Shown here in pieces: positions 36,500 through 46,257 of a DNA stretch of 64,000 bases. Positions within the stretch are counted from its first letter, which is position 1. Every line of letters starts with the position of its first letter. Source of the stretch: Mesorhizobium sp. J428 (GTDB lineage: Bacteria; Pseudomonadota; Alphaproteobacteria; Rhizobiales; Rhizobiaceae); contig NZ_JAJOMX010000001.1 of assembly GCF_024699925.1 (NCBI RefSeq), positions 3,758,001-3,822,000 of the forward strand, in the 5' to 3' direction. A program made the translations under genes and the position numbers. Under the pieces are notes generated by a model. That model was not told the DNA's origin and made no database searches. It saw only the letters and a list, made by a program, of their open reading frames with translations.

Positions 36500-37483
36500 T
36501 CAGATCAGCGGCCTGACGGCGGGCCAGACCGCGCCGCCGATCAGGCCGAGGAAGATCAGCCAGCCCACGACATTATTCGACTTGAACAGGCGCAGGCACT
36601 GGTCGGGATCGTCGATGTCGAGCGTCCTGACCTGGCGCGCCATATGCGCGCCGGCCGCGAGCAGGCCGGCCAGTGCCGGCATCGGCACTTCGGCCAGCGC
36701 GAAGGCCCAGGCGAACAGGATCAGCGTTCCACTGTAGAGGCCGACGAGCCAGTAGACCGTGTGTCGGCCGAACAGCCGCGCCGTCGAGCGCACGCCGACG
36801 ATCGCATCGTCTTCCTTGTCCTGATGCGCATAGATCGTGTCGTAGCCGATCACCCACAGGATCGAGCCGGCATAGAGCAGCAGCGCCGGCGGATCGATCT
36901 CGGCGAACTCCGCCGCCCAGCCCATCAGCGCGCCCCAGGAAAACGCAAGTCCCAGAACGAATTGCGGCCAGTTGGTTATTCTCTTGGCAAAGGGATAGGC
37001 CGCCACGACGGCGAGCGAGGCGATGCCCAGCAGGATCGCGAAGGAATTGAACTGGACGAGCACGACCAGGCCCAGAAGCGCCTGCGCGATGACGAAGATC
37101 CAGGCCTGGCGGCGGGTGACCTGGCCGGACGGCAGCGGGCGCGACCGCGTCCGCTCCACCTGGGAATCGATGCCCTCGTCGACGATGTCATTGTAGGCGC
37201 AGCCGGCGCCGCGCATCGCGACCGCGCCGACGAAGAAGAGGAAGAGGTGCCACGGCGACGGCAGAAGCGTGGACAGCGGCTCCGCGGCGGTTGCATAGGC
37301 GCTCGCCGCGAGCGCCGCCGACCACCAGCAGGGCCACAGCAGCAACTGCCAGCCGATCGGCCGATCCCACCGCGCGAGCTGCGCATAGGGCCAGACGGGG
37401 CGGGGCAGAAGCTTGTAGACCCAATGTCCGGACGGCGCGTCGGCGACGCGGCCCTGGACGCCTCTTGTCTGCACGGTTTCCAT
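36500..37483 (-). CDS. ubiA: 4-hydroxybenzoate polyprenyltransferase
   Basis: 327 residues with about 8-9 membrane helices. The two aspartate motifs are NDIVDEGID and YDTIYAHQDKEDD, which bind the Mg2+-prenyl diphosphate. The protein attaches the octaprenyl or decaprenyl tail (from IspB at 23634) to 4-hydroxybenzoate in ubiquinone synthesis. Converges with DUF6101 six bases apart. Confidence 0.96.
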   Translation of the reverse strand: METVQTRGVQGRVADAPSGHWVYKLLPRPVWPYAQLARWDRPIGWQLLLWPCWWSAALAASAYATAAEPLSTLLPSPWHLFLFFVGAVAMRGAGCAYNDIVDEGIDSQVERTRSRPLPSGQVTRRQAWIFVIAQALLGLVVLVQFNSFAILLGIASLAVVAAYPFAKRITNWPQFVLGLAFSWGALMGWAAEFAEIDPPALLLYAGSILWVIGYDTIYAHQDKEDDAIVGVRSTARLFGRHTVYWLVGLYSGTLILFAWAFALAEVPMPALAGLLAAGAHMARQVRTLDIDDPDQCLRLFKSNNVVGWLIFLGLIGGAVWPAVRPLI

Positions 37484-37610
37484 GCTGCGTGAGTGGCAGG
37501 ACGGGGCAGGGGCGTCAAGCTCGCGGAGCGCCGCAGGCTAGCGAACTCAAAGCGTTTGCGAATCCCTGACCGCGCCGCTAGGGAGAGGCGACATCAAAGG
37601 GGATGGATGA

Positions 37611-39030
37611 ATGCCGGGACGGAGACTTCTCGCCGCCTTCCTGTTGTCGCTCGCGACGCTGCCCGCCTCGGCGGCGGAAGCGCATGGCCTGCCGGGCGCG
37701 GCGATGTCGCTGCTTTGGGCGCTGCCCTTCGCCGGCATCCTTTTGTGCATCGCCACCGGCCCGCTGCTCTACGCCCATTTCTGGGAACACCACTACGGCA
37801 AGATCAGTGCTGTGTGGGCGGCGCTCGTCATCGTGCCGATGGCGCTGGCCTTCGGGCCGATGGTCGCGGCCGAGGCCGTCGCGCACACGATGCTGCTCGA
37901 ATACATCTCCTTCATCATCCTGCTGTTCGCGCTCTTCACCATCGCCGGCGGGATCTGGATCAGCGGCAACATCCACGGCACGCCGGCCATGAACGCGATC
38001 CTGCTCGCCATCGGCATGGTGCTGGCCTCGATCGTCGGCACGACCGGCGCCTCGATGATCATGATCCGGCCGCTGATCCGCGCCAACGACAACCGGCCGT
38101 TCAACGTGCACGTCGTCGTCTTCTTCATCTTCCTTGTGTCGAACATCGGCGGCTCGCTGACGCCGCTCGGCGACCCGCCACTTTTCGTCGGCTTCCTGCG
38201 CGGCGTCGACTTCTTCTGGACGACGCAGCACCTGATCTGGGAGACGCTGTTTGTCGGCGGGCTGGTGCTGGCGGTCTTCGTCGCGATCGACGTTTGGCTT
38301 CATGTCCGCGAGGAGGGGCTGCCGAAGATCAAGGATCCGACGCCCGACACGCCGGTGCGGATCTTCGGCATCTTCAATTTCCTCCTGCTCGGCGGCGTGA
38401 TCGGCGCGATCCTGCTCTCCGCCTCCTGGAAGCCCGGCGTCGCGTTCACGCTGCTCAACGTTCCGGTGGAGCTGCAGAACCTCGTCCGCGACGTGCTCAT
38501 CCTGGCGCTGGCGATCGTCTCGATGGTGACGACAAAACGGCATGTACCGGAAAGCCAACGGCTTCTCCTGGGGGCCGATCAAGGAGGTCGCGAAACTGTT
38601 CGCCGGCATCTTCGTCTGCATCATCCCGGTGATCGCGATCCTGAAGGCCGGCATGGACGGCGCGCTGGCGCCGCTGGTCTCGCTCGTCACCGGGAGCGAC
38701 GGTGCGCCGAACGAACTGGCCTATTTCTGGATGACAGGCTTCCTCTCCTCCTTTCTCGACAATGCGCCGACCTATCTCGTCTTCTTCGAGCTCGCCGGCG
38801 GCGACCCGCAGACCCTGATGACCACGCTCGGCCTGACGCTGACGGCGATCTCGGCGGGCGCGGTCTTCATGGGCGCGAACACCTATATCGGCAACGCGCC
38901 TAACTTCATGGTCTATGCGATCGCCCGCGAGCAGGGCGTCAACATGCCGAGCTTCTTCGGCTACATGCTGTGGTCGGGCGCGGTGCTGATGCCCGTCTTC
39001 CTGATCGCGGGCTTCCTCTTCTTCGGGTGA
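37611..39030 (+). pseudogene. NhaD-like sodium:proton antiporter, single-base frameshift
   Basis: Starts with a signal-like helix (RLLAAFLLSLATLPASAAEA), followed by 9-12 predicted membrane helices with SNIGGSLTPLGDPPLF (ion-transporter superfamily motif). At 38535-38545 (ACAAAACGGCATGTACC) an extra C interrupts the frame; without it KRMYRKANGFSW continues to FLSSFLDNAPTYLVF and the last helix, ending at 39030 (472 residues). The first frame alone continues as an Arg-rich tail. The gene is close to purD but has its own upstream region. Confidence 0.83.
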
Positions 39031-39037
39031 CCTCTCA

Positions 39038-40312
39038 ATGAACGTTCTCCTCATCGGCTCGGGCGGGCGCGAGCAAGCGCTGGCCTGGAAGCTGTCGCAG
39101 TCGCCGATGCTGACGGCGTTCTATGCCGCGCCCGGCAATCCGGGCATCGCCGAGGTCGCGACCTGCGTGCCGGTCGACGTGGCGGACCATGCGGCGGTCG
39201 TCGCGTTGTGCCGCGAGAAGGCGATCGATCTCGTCGTCGTCGGCCCCGAGGCGCCGCTGGTGGCCGGCATCGCCGACGACCTGCGCGCAGCGGGCATCAA
39301 GGTGTTCGGGCCCTCGGCGGCAGCGGCCGAGCTCGAAGGATCGAAGGGCTTCACCAAGGATCTCTGCGCCGAATACGGCATTCCGACCGCCGCCTTCGGC
39401 CGGTTCGACAATGCGGCGGATGCGGCCGCCTATGTGCGTGGCGTCGGCGCGCCGATCGTCGTCAAGGCCGACGGGCTCGCCGCCGGCAAGGGCGTGACGG
39501 TCGCCATGACGATTGAGGAAGCGCTCGCGGCGGTGGACGACTGCTTTTCCGGCAGCTTCGGCGCTGCCGGCGAGGAGGTCGTGGTGGAGGAGTTCCTAAC
39601 CGGCGAGGAGGTGAGCGCCTTCTATCTCTGCGACGGGCGCACCGCGCTGCCCTTCGGCTCGGCGCAGGACCACAAGCGCGTCGGCGAAGGCGACACCGGC
39701 CCGAACACCGGCGGCATGGGCGCCTATTCGCCGGCGCCCGCGATGACGCCGGAGATCGAGGCGCGGGTGCTGAACGAGATCATCGAGCCGACGCTGCGCG
39801 GCATGGCGGCCATGGGACGTCCGTTTTCAGGCGTCCTCTTCGCCGGACTGATGCTGACGGAGGAGGGGCCGAAGCTGATCGAATACAATGTCCGCTTCGG
39901 CGATCCGGAGACGCAGGTGCTGATGATGCGCCTGAAGGACGACCTGCTGGTGCTGCTGTCGGCCGCGGCCGACGGCCAGCTGGCGCATATGTCCGCCCGT
40001 TGGCGCGACGACGCCGCGCTGACGGTGGTGTTCGCGGCGGAGGGCTATCCGGCGGCACCGCGCAAGGGAACCGAGATCAGGGGGCTGGAAAAGGCCGCGG
40101 GCGACGGTGTCCGTGTCTTCCATGCCGGCACCGCCCTGGAGGACGGCCGGCTGGTGGCCAATGGCGGCCGCGTGCTCAACGTCACCGCTGCCGGCAGGAC
40201 GGTCGGCGAGGCGGCGGCGAAGGCCTATGCGGCGGTGGACGCCATCGACTGGCCGGGCGGGTTCTGCCGCCGCGACATCGGCTGGCGGGCGATCGCGCGC
40301 GAGAGGGGATAG
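39038..40312 (+). CDS. purD: Phosphoribosylamine--glycine ligase
   Basis: 424 residues; ATP-grasp enzyme. [19 protein letters not shown] at the start, [46 protein letters not shown] and the [10 protein letters not shown] metal site are all visible. Second committed step of purine synthesis. It begins 7 bases after the antiporter stop. Confidence 0.97.
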   Translation: MNVLLIGSGGREQALAWKLSQSPMLTAFYAAPGNPGIAEVATCVPVDVADHAAVVALCREKAIDLVVVGPEAPLVAGIADDLRAAGIKVFGPSAAAAELEGSKGFTKDLCAEYGIPTAAFGRFDNAADAAAYVRGVGAPIVVKADGLAAGKGVTVAMTIEEALAAVDDCFSGSFGAAGEEVVVEEFLTGEEVSAFYLCDGRTALPFGSAQDHKRVGEGDTGPNTGGMGAYSPAPAMTPEIEARVLNEIIEPTLRGMAAMGRPFSGVLFAGLMLTEEGPKLIEYNVRFGDPETQVLMMRLKDDLLVLLSAAADGQLAHMSARWRDDAALTVVFAAEGYPAAPRKGTEIRGLEKAAGDGVRVFHAGTALEDGRLVANGGRVLNVTAAGRTVGEAAAKAYAAVDAIDWPGGFCRRDIGWRAIARERG

Positions 40313-40313
40313 G

Positions 40314-40607
40314 CTATCTCGGCCCGCCCTTGCGGACCGAACCGGTGGTGATCTTGGCGTCGGAGAGTGCGATCAGGTGGAGGGCGAAGGCCTGGTCGCG
40401 GGCGAAGCGCTCGATGATCTCCCGCCGCGCGTTCGGGCGTTTTTCCCATTCCTCGAGATGCAACTCGCAGGCCGCCGGTCCGAGCTTGTCGGAGCACTCG
40501 ACGAAGCGCTTGGCGAAGTCCGCGCCCGGATCCTTCCGCTCCGCCAATGGCGCGAGCGCCGCGGCAGCGAGAACGCCACCGGCGAGAAGGATCGGCAGGG
40601 TCTTCAC
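40314..40607 (-). CDS. Small exported or membrane-anchored hypothetical protein
   Basis: 97 residues: a hydrophobic start (LPILLAGGVLAAAALAPLAE) and a charged helical body with FVECSDKLGPAACELHLEEW (two Cys) and RARDQAFALHLIALSDAKI-type helices. No family name. Coding-like codon use; converges with purD, 1 base apart. Confidence 0.62.
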   Translation of the reverse strand: MKTLPILLAGGVLAAAALAPLAERKDPGADFAKRFVECSDKLGPAACELHLEEWEKRPNARREIIERFARDQAFALHLIALSDAKITTGSVRKGGPR

Positions 40608-40705
40608 GGCTGGAACTCCGGACGGATGCGAAGCCCCTGAATGGCGGGCGCCTGGTTAATAAAATGCAAACAGGATATTGAAAATACTGTGTTTCTGACG
40701 GTGCG

Positions 40706-40945
40706 TCAGCCGAAATAGCCGGTCATCGGATTGGGCGGAGGCATGGTCGGCAGCGTCCCGTCCGCCCTCCGCCTCTGGTGGTGCGCGAGGGAGCATTTCG
40801 CCGAGCACAGCACGCCGCGATCGGTGTAGTAGGCCGGACCGTGGTCGATGTTTCCGCCATGATAGGCGAAGTCATCCGCCCCGAACGGCAGTCCGCATTC
40901 GATGCAGGCGAATTTCTCGGGGCGGGCAAGCATGGTCGGTCTCAC
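40706..40945 (-). CDS. Zinc-ribbon-like small protein
   Basis: 79 residues (an internal ATG at 40933 is possible). CIECGLPFGADDF and VLCSAKCSLAHHQ form a CxxC...CxxxC arrangement likely to bind Zn. The C-terminal half is disordered (PTMPPPNPMTGYFG). No recognised family. Lies alone on the minus strand before the caspase-like gene. Confidence 0.55.
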   Translation of the reverse strand: MRPTMLARPEKFACIECGLPFGADDFAYHGGNIDHGPAYYTDRGVLCSAKCSLAHHQRRRADGTLPTMPPPNPMTGYFG

Positions 40946-40992
40946 GGCTGGTCGGGCGCCCGCGCTGGACGGTACCAGGCAACCTACGACAT

Positions 40993-42273
40993 TCAGCGCA
41001 GGTAGTCACGGTTCTCGACGATCACCCAACGGCCGTCGTCCTGCGCCACCCGATAGGTTTCGCGCTCCTGCTCGGCGAGCACCCGGCCGTCCCTGAAGTG
41101 GAATTTCATCGAATAGGAGGCGTCGAAGGACGCCACGCCGTCTTCGTAGCCGCGGAACCACAACTGGTAGCGAACCACCTCGACGGCATCGAGCCGCTTG
41201 AACAGCTTTCGCCGCGCTGCTTCGATCTCCGGGTAGCGCCGCATCTTCTTTCCGACGAACTGGCGCGCCTGCGGGGACCACTGGGCGAGATAGGCGTCGA
41301 TGTCCAGCATCGTCCAGGCGTTGAAGAGGTCGTGGATCGGCTGCTGCATCGGCGTGAAGTCGCGCGCCACCTCCGGCAGGGAAGCTGCCCGGGTCGTCGC
41401 ATGCGACGCCTCGATGTCGGCCTGCGCCACGACGGGCGGCGCGCCGGCCGCGCTGCGGGCGAAGACGAACTCTCCCAGCGCATGGCCGGGAAGCGCACCG
41501 AAGGTCGGCGTCTGCACGTTGTTGCTGGCCCTGGGCAGGAGATAGGCGGAGAGTTCCGGGAAGGTGATCGTGCTGTCGCCATCCAGGTCCGCCTGGCCGG
41601 TTTCCGTCGCTTCAAGGAAATAGTAGGTGAACCAGGACAGTCCGTTCGGTCCGCCATCGAGCACCTGCTGGTCGGGGCCGCCCGCCGCGATGAACTGCCT
41701 CGCCTGCCTCGCCGTGATCTGCTCCATATAGTCCGGCCGCGTCGTGTCGAAGGCGCGTACGCCGCGCAGGATGCCGATCGATCCGCCATAGCAGGCGTTG
41801 AGCACGAAGAGCTGGTGCCGCACGCCGGTCATGGTCTGCGAGATGGAGCGGAGTTCCTCCATGCCGATCATGCTGCCGACGCCCGTTGCCCCGCTCGGCA
41901 CGAGGTAGCCGAGCTCCTGGTCGCCGATCTTTTCCGTCGAACCATGGCCGCCGAAGAAGACGAGCAGCCGGTCGCGGTCGGTCAGGTCGCGCGCGGCGGT
42001 GTGGAGCTCATTGAGGATCTGCTCACGGCTTGCGTTCTGGTCGAGGAGAAGCCGCACGTCGTAGCCCTGCGCGCGCAGGAAATCGGCGACGCGCCGCGCA
42101 TCCGCCACGGCGTAGGAGAGGTCCTGGAAGCCGCCGCCGTATTTGTCGATGCCGATGACGATCGCCCGGCTGGTCGAGAAATCCACGGCCGACGCTGAAC
42201 CTGCGCAGAGCTGGCTCCAGCAGAGGCACAGCAGCGCGAGAAATGTCCGAGCAAGTCGCGCCGCGAACGGCAC
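40993..42273 (-). CDS. Secreted caspase-like (C14) protein with EF-hand-like loop and NTF2-like domain
   Basis: 426 residues. Residues 1-29 are a signal peptide (RTFLALLCLCWSQLCAGSAS). The caspase-like fold spans about 33-280: the catalytic His110 in LVFFGGHGS and Cys161 in FVLNACYGGS. Residues 229-240 (DLDGDSTITFPE) fit an EF-hand loop exactly (D-x-D-G-D-x-x-I-x-x-x-E). Residues ~318-426 resemble an NTF2/SnoaL-like domain (IDAYLAQWSPQARQFVGKKM ... FRDGRVLAEQERE). It is probably periplasmic and Ca-dependent; substrate unknown. Divergent from the acyl-CoA dehydrogenase gene. Confidence 0.85.
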   Translation of the reverse strand: MPFAARLARTFLALLCLCWSQLCAGSASAVDFSTSRAIVIGIDKYGGGFQDLSYAVADARRVADFLRAQGYDVRLLLDQNASREQILNELHTAARDLTDRDRLLVFFGGHGSTEKIGDQELGYLVPSGATGVGSMIGMEELRSISQTMTGVRHQLFVLNACYGGSIGILRGVRAFDTTRPDYMEQITARQARQFIAAGGPDQQVLDGGPNGLSWFTYYFLEATETGQADLDGDSTITFPELSAYLLPRASNNVQTPTFGALPGHALGEFVFARSAAGAPPVVAQADIEASHATTRAASLPEVARDFTPMQQPIHDLFNAWTMLDIDAYLAQWSPQARQFVGKKMRRYPEIEAARRKLFKRLDAVEVVRYQLWFRGYEDGVASFDASYSMKFHFRDGRVLAEQERETYRVAQDDGRWVIVENRDYLR

Positions 42274-42409
42274 CGTCGTTGCTCCCCCTTACACGTCAGC
42301 AGCAAATTCTGCCCCAACGGCAGCGGAGAGTCCATGCGTCCGGTTTGACCTTCGCCGCGGAACGCAATAGGCGGTGGCGACCGCGTCAGCAGAATTCAGG
42401 GAGGTCCGG

Positions 42410-44182
42410 ATGTATCGCGCGCCCGTCGAAGAGATCGCCTTCACGCTGAAACATGTGGTGGGGCTGGACAAGGGGATCGAAGAAGGCCGTTTCGGCGATC
42501 TTTCCTCCGACCTCGTCGACGCGGTGCTGCAGGAGGCCGGGCGCTTCGCAACCGACGAGGTGGCGCCGCTCGGGCTCGCGGGCGACCGGCAGGGCGCGCG
42601 CTTCAAGGACGGCAGCGTGACCATGCCCGACGGCTGGCGCGACCTCTACCATCGCTGGATCGAGGGAGGCTGGAACGGCCTGTCCGGCCCGGTCGACTTC
42701 GGCGGCCAGGGCCTGCCGGTCATGCTCGGCATCGCGACGATGGAGATGTGGAACTCCGGCTCCGTCGCCTTCGGCCTCGGCCCGACGCTGACGCAGGGCG
42801 CGGTCGAGGCGCTCGACAAGCACGGATCGGAGGAGCTGAAGGCCGTCTATCTCGAAAAGCTGGTCTCCGGCGAGTGGATGGGGACGATGAACCTGACCGA
42901 GCCGCAGGCCGGCTCCGACCTCGCAGCACTTCGCGCCCGCGCGGTGCCGGTGGGCGACGGCACCTACCGCATCTTCGGCCAGAAGATCTTCATCACCTAT
43001 GGCGAGCACGACTTCACCGACAACATCGTGCACCTCGTGCTCGCGCGCCTGCCCGACGCGCCGGCCGGCACACGCGGCATCTCGCTGTTCCTCGTGCCGA
43101 AGTTCATTCCCGACGCCGACGGCAGGCCCGGGCGCCGCAACGACGCCTTCTGCCATTCGATCGAGCACAAGCTCGGCATCCATGCCTCGCCCACCTGCAC
43201 CATGATCTATGGCGACGGCCGCGCCGAGGGCGAGCCGGGCGCGATCGGCTGGCTGGTCGGCGAGGAGAACCGCGGCCTCGCCTGCATGTTCACGATGATG
43301 AACAATGCCCGCCTCGCGGTCGGCATCGAGGGCGTCGCGATCGCCGAGGCCGCCTACCAGAAGGCGTTGGCCTATGCCAACGAGCGCCGGCAGGGCAAGG
43401 CGCCTGGCTACACCGGCGAGGGCATGAGCCCGATCGCTGCGCACCCGGACGTCAAGCGCAACCTCCTGACCATGAAGGCGCTGACCCAGGCCGCACGCGC
43501 CATTGCCTATTCCTGCGCCCATGCGCTCGACATGGCGCATTCGTCGGAAGGGGCGGACGCCACCTTCTGGCAGGAGCGCGCCAACCTGCTCACCCCCATT
43601 GCCAAGGCGTTCTCGACCGACATCGGCGTCGAGGCAGCCTCCATCGGCGTGCAGATCCACGGCGGCATGGGCTTCATCGAGGAGACGGGCGCGGCCGTGC
43701 TCTACCGCGACGCGCGCATCGCCCCGATTTACGAGGGCACCAACGGCATCCAGGCGATCGACCTCGTCACGCGAAAACTGCCGCAGTCGGGCGGCGAGCA
43801 TGTGCATGCCTACATCGCCGAGCTGAAGGCCGATGCAGAGGCGCTGCGCAACTCGAACCTGTCGGGCCTCGGCCGCACCGCCGACCGCCTTGACGCTGCA
43901 CTCGCCGACCTGGAAGGTGCGACGCGCTTCCTGCAGAAGGCCATGGCCGACGGCAGGATGGCGGAAGCTCTGTCCGGCGCGACGCCCTATCTCAGGCTGT
44001 TCGGCCTCGCCTCCGGCGGCGCCTATCTGGCGCGCGGCGCAGTCGCCGGCCGGGATGTTGCCCGCGTGTCGCTGGCGCGCTTCTTTGCCGAGAACCTGAT
44101 CGCCGAATGTGCGGCGCTCCGCGACCGGGTGGAGAACGGGGCGGAGAGCCTGGAAGCGGCCACGGCCGCGCTGGCAAGCTGA
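42410..44182 (+). CDS. Acyl-CoA dehydrogenase
   Basis: 590 residues with the C-terminal extended form of ACADs (AcdB-type). FAD-contacting segments MNLTEPQAGSDLAALRARA and IFGQKIFITYGEHD are visible; YEGTNGIQAIDLVTRKL carries the catalytic Glu. GGGAGG lies 6 bases before the ATG. Catalyses the first dehydrogenation of an acyl-CoA, paired with the enoyl-CoA hydratase that follows. Confidence 0.94.
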   Translation: MYRAPVEEIAFTLKHVVGLDKGIEEGRFGDLSSDLVDAVLQEAGRFATDEVAPLGLAGDRQGARFKDGSVTMPDGWRDLYHRWIEGGWNGLSGPVDFGGQGLPVMLGIATMEMWNSGSVAFGLGPTLTQGAVEALDKHGSEELKAVYLEKLVSGEWMGTMNLTEPQAGSDLAALRARAVPVGDGTYRIFGQKIFITYGEHDFTDNIVHLVLARLPDAPAGTRGISLFLVPKFIPDADGRPGRRNDAFCHSIEHKLGIHASPTCTMIYGDGRAEGEPGAIGWLVGEENRGLACMFTMMNNARLAVGIEGVAIAEAAYQKALAYANERRQGKAPGYTGEGMSPIAAHPDVKRNLLTMKALTQAARAIAYSCAHALDMAHSSEGADATFWQERANLLTPIAKAFSTDIGVEAASIGVQIHGGMGFIEETGAAVLYRDARIAPIYEGTNGIQAIDLVTRKLPQSGGEHVHAYIAELKADAEALRNSNLSGLGRTADRLDAALADLEGATRFLQKAMADGRMAEALSGATPYLRLFGLASGGAYLARGAVAGRDVARVSLARFFAENLIAECAALRDRVENGAESLEAATAALAS

Positions 44183-44189
44183 GGTCGAT

Positions 44190-44942
44190 ATGAGCGAGCA
44201 CATCGTCGTCGAACGTCACGGCGCCGTCCAGACCATCCGGATGAACCGTCCGGACAAGAAGAACGCCATCACGCGCGCCATGTACGGCGCGATGGCGAAG
44301 GCGCTGACCGAGGGCGACGCCGATCCCGCCATCCGCTGCCATGTCATCCTCGGCGTGCCCGGCGCCTTTTCAGCCGGCAACGACATGGCCGACTTCATGG
44401 TCATCGCGATGGGCGGAGAGGGCGGCCCGGAGGTCTTCGACTTCCTCATGGCTCTTGCCCGCTCGGCGAAGCCGATCGTCTCGGCGGCGGACGGGATCGC
44501 GGTCGGTATCGGCACCACGATCCATCTCCACTGCGACATGACCTTCGCCACGCCGCGCACCGTGTTTCACACGCCTTTCGTCGATCTCGGCATTGTGCCG
44601 GAAGCCGGCTCGACGCTGATCGCGCCGGCGCTGCTGGGCACGCAGCAGTCCTTCGCACTGCTGGCGCTCGGCGAGCCGTTCTCGGCCGAACGCGCCATGG
44701 CGGCGGGACTGATCTACGAGGTGGTGCCGGAGGAAGAGCTGGAAAGCCGCGCCATGGGGGCGGCAGCCGCGATCGCGGCGAAGCCGCCGGAGGCCCTGAA
44801 ACTGTCGCGCGACCTGATGCGCGGCAACCGCGACGCGCTCGTCGAGCGGATCAAGGAGGAGGGCAGGCTGTTCACGGCGCGGCTGAAGTCCGACGAGACG
44901 AAGCAGGCGCTGATGGCGTTTATGAGCCGGAAGAAGGGGTAG
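44190..44942 (+). CDS. Enoyl-CoA hydratase/isomerase family protein
   Basis: 250 residues of the crotonase fold. GVPGAFSAGNDMADF and SAADGIAVGIGTTIHLHCD form the oxyanion hole; PEAGSTLIAPALLG follows. The first catalytic Glu of hydratases is not obvious (the LGIVPEAGST segment has Glu at the other position), so it could be an isomerase or another crotonase activity. It starts 7 bases after the acyl-CoA dehydrogenase, one operon. Confidence 0.9.
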   Translation: MSEHIVVERHGAVQTIRMNRPDKKNAITRAMYGAMAKALTEGDADPAIRCHVILGVPGAFSAGNDMADFMVIAMGGEGGPEVFDFLMALARSAKPIVSAADGIAVGIGTTIHLHCDMTFATPRTVFHTPFVDLGIVPEAGSTLIAPALLGTQQSFALLALGEPFSAERAMAAGLIYEVVPEEELESRAMGAAAAIAAKPPEALKLSRDLMRGNRDALVERIKEEGRLFTARLKSDETKQALMAFMSRKKG

Positions 44943-45196
44943 GGGCGGACCGGCGATGGGAATGGACAGACTAGGGTCGTGTTCCCGATTCGGAATGTCA
45001 CGAAGGGGAAAAGTGGACTGGCCGCTATTGGGCGGGCGAGTCGGAGAACGGCCCGTGGTTTGGCGGCCAAAGTCCGCGACAGATAGACCGCTTCTTGCGA
45101 TCGAGTTTTGCGACGAAAATTACCTTGAAGAAACAGCGCCTGGGACATCGACCCAAAGCTCATGAATTTCGACTGATTTGCGCCATCCGCCGCTTC

Positions 45197-45775
45197 TCAA
45201 GGCCGGACCAGCAACCTTTTCAGTGCTTCGCGTACAAGGGCGGGAACGGCCGCCGGATCGTCAAGGTATGCGGCTTCGAGCAGGCCGTCTGATAGGGCGA
45301 CAAGCAACGAGGCAGTCACAGAAGGGGTCGGATCGCCGTCCGCCTGAAGGAGGTCCCGTAGGACGCCGTGATACCAGGCGCGGCGCGCATCGATGGCTTG
45401 CCGCACGGGACTTTTAGGGTCTGGATATTCGGCCGCCGCGTTGAGAAAGGGGCACCCACGCCAACCTCCTGCGACCACGGCCTCGCTGATGCGCTCCATG
45501 ACCGCCGCGATCATTTCCGCTGGCTGTTGCTCGGGAAGTGCTGACACGGCATCCCGTCCGATCCGATCCTGCTCATTGATATATGCGAGGACGAGATCGT
45601 CCTTCGAAGGGAAGTGATTGTAGAACGTCGCCTTGGCTACGCCCGCCTCCGCGATGATGCGGTCGATGCCGACCGCACGAATGCCCTCAGTGTAGAAGAG
45701 ACGGGTGGCGGTATCGAGCAAGCGGCGGCGCGCGACGCTGGCTCCAGAATCGGTCCGCGAAACGGTTTTGTTCAT
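45197..45775 (-). CDS. TetR-family repressor
   Basis: 192 residues. Residues ~12-60 form the TetR HTH (RRLLDTATRLFYTEGIRAVG, GVAKATFYNHFPSKDDLVLAY). The C-terminal part resembles the TetR_C ligand domain with ERISEAVVAGGWRGCPFL. The gene is divergent from a three-gene operon, with two palindromes in the 67-base gap, so it probably represses itself and that operon. Inducer unknown. Confidence 0.92.
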   Translation of the reverse strand: MNKTVSRTDSGASVARRRLLDTATRLFYTEGIRAVGIDRIIAEAGVAKATFYNHFPSKDDLVLAYINEQDRIGRDAVSALPEQQPAEMIAAVMERISEAVVAGGWRGCPFLNAAAEYPDPKSPVRQAIDARRAWYHGVLRDLLQADGDPTPSVTASLLVALSDGLLEAAYLDDPAAVPALVREALKRLLVRP

Positions 45776-45788
45776 GTGCTTGACTCTA

Positions 45789-45802
45789 ACAGACAGGTCT
45801 GT
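45789..45802. promoter_or_regulatory. Likely TetR operator 1
   Basis: ACAGAC-AG-GTCTGT, two 6-base arms with a 2-base centre, 14 bases upstream of the TetR gene's ATG (on the opposite strand). The site at 45814-45827 is a related palindrome sharing the AGACAG/CTGTCT arms. Confidence 0.65.
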
Positions 45803-45813
45803 ATGCTGCAAAT

Positions 45814-45827
45814 AGACAGACCTGTCT
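45814..45827. promoter_or_regulatory. Likely TetR operator 2
   Basis: AGACAG-AC-CTGTCT, with 6-base complementary arms. It ends 15 bases before the ATG of the NTF2-like gene (45843), immediately upstream of its AGGAGGTGA ribosome-binding site, where a bound repressor would block transcription. Confidence 0.65.
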
Positions 45828-45842
45828 GACTAGGAGGTGATT

Positions 45843-46220
45843 ATGCAGACGAACGAAACAGTCGAGATCATGCGCCGGTTCAACCAGGCGTTCCGCGATC
45901 ACGAACCGGCGATCCTGAAGGACCTGATCGCCCCGGACTGCGTGATGGAGTCCATTCAGCCGGCGCCCAATGGAACGCGATACGAAGGCTATGACGCCTG
46001 CCTCGTATTCTGGGAGGCCCTAGCCAAAGATCCGGTCGCGCATTTCGACGTCGAAGACACGATCACAATGGGTGATCGCGCCATCATCCGCTGGCGGTTC
46101 AATTTCGGCGACGGGGAATCGGTTCGCGGCGTCAACCTGATGCACGTCCGTCACGGACGAATCATCGAGGCGCTGGGTTACTCAAAAATCCCCGGCCAGT
46201 CGGCGCCCCTTCCTGAGTGA
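45843..46220 (+). CDS. SnoaL/NTF2-like protein 1
   Basis: 125 residues. A perfect AGGAGGTGA precedes the ATG, and the helical start (NETVEIMRRFNQAFRDHEPA) plus the strand NGTRYEGYDACLVFWEAL and DRAIIRWRFNFGDGES fit the SnoaL-like cone fold. Probably a small-molecule hydrolase, cyclase or carrier. It is the first gene of the TetR-controlled operon; codon use is slightly less GC-rich than the genome around it. Confidence 0.85.
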   Translation: MQTNETVEIMRRFNQAFRDHEPAILKDLIAPDCVMESIQPAPNGTRYEGYDACLVFWEALAKDPVAHFDVEDTITMGDRAIIRWRFNFGDGESVRGVNLMHVRHGRIIEALGYSKIPGQSAPLPE

Positions 46221-46257
46221 CAGCAATAATCAATCAGCGCTTCAAGGAGGAGAACTC

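Noticed and set aside
42386..44203. 605-codon minus-strand frame opposite the acyl-CoA dehydrogenase gene
   Set aside because: Same mirror effect; the plus-strand protein has all catalytic residues.
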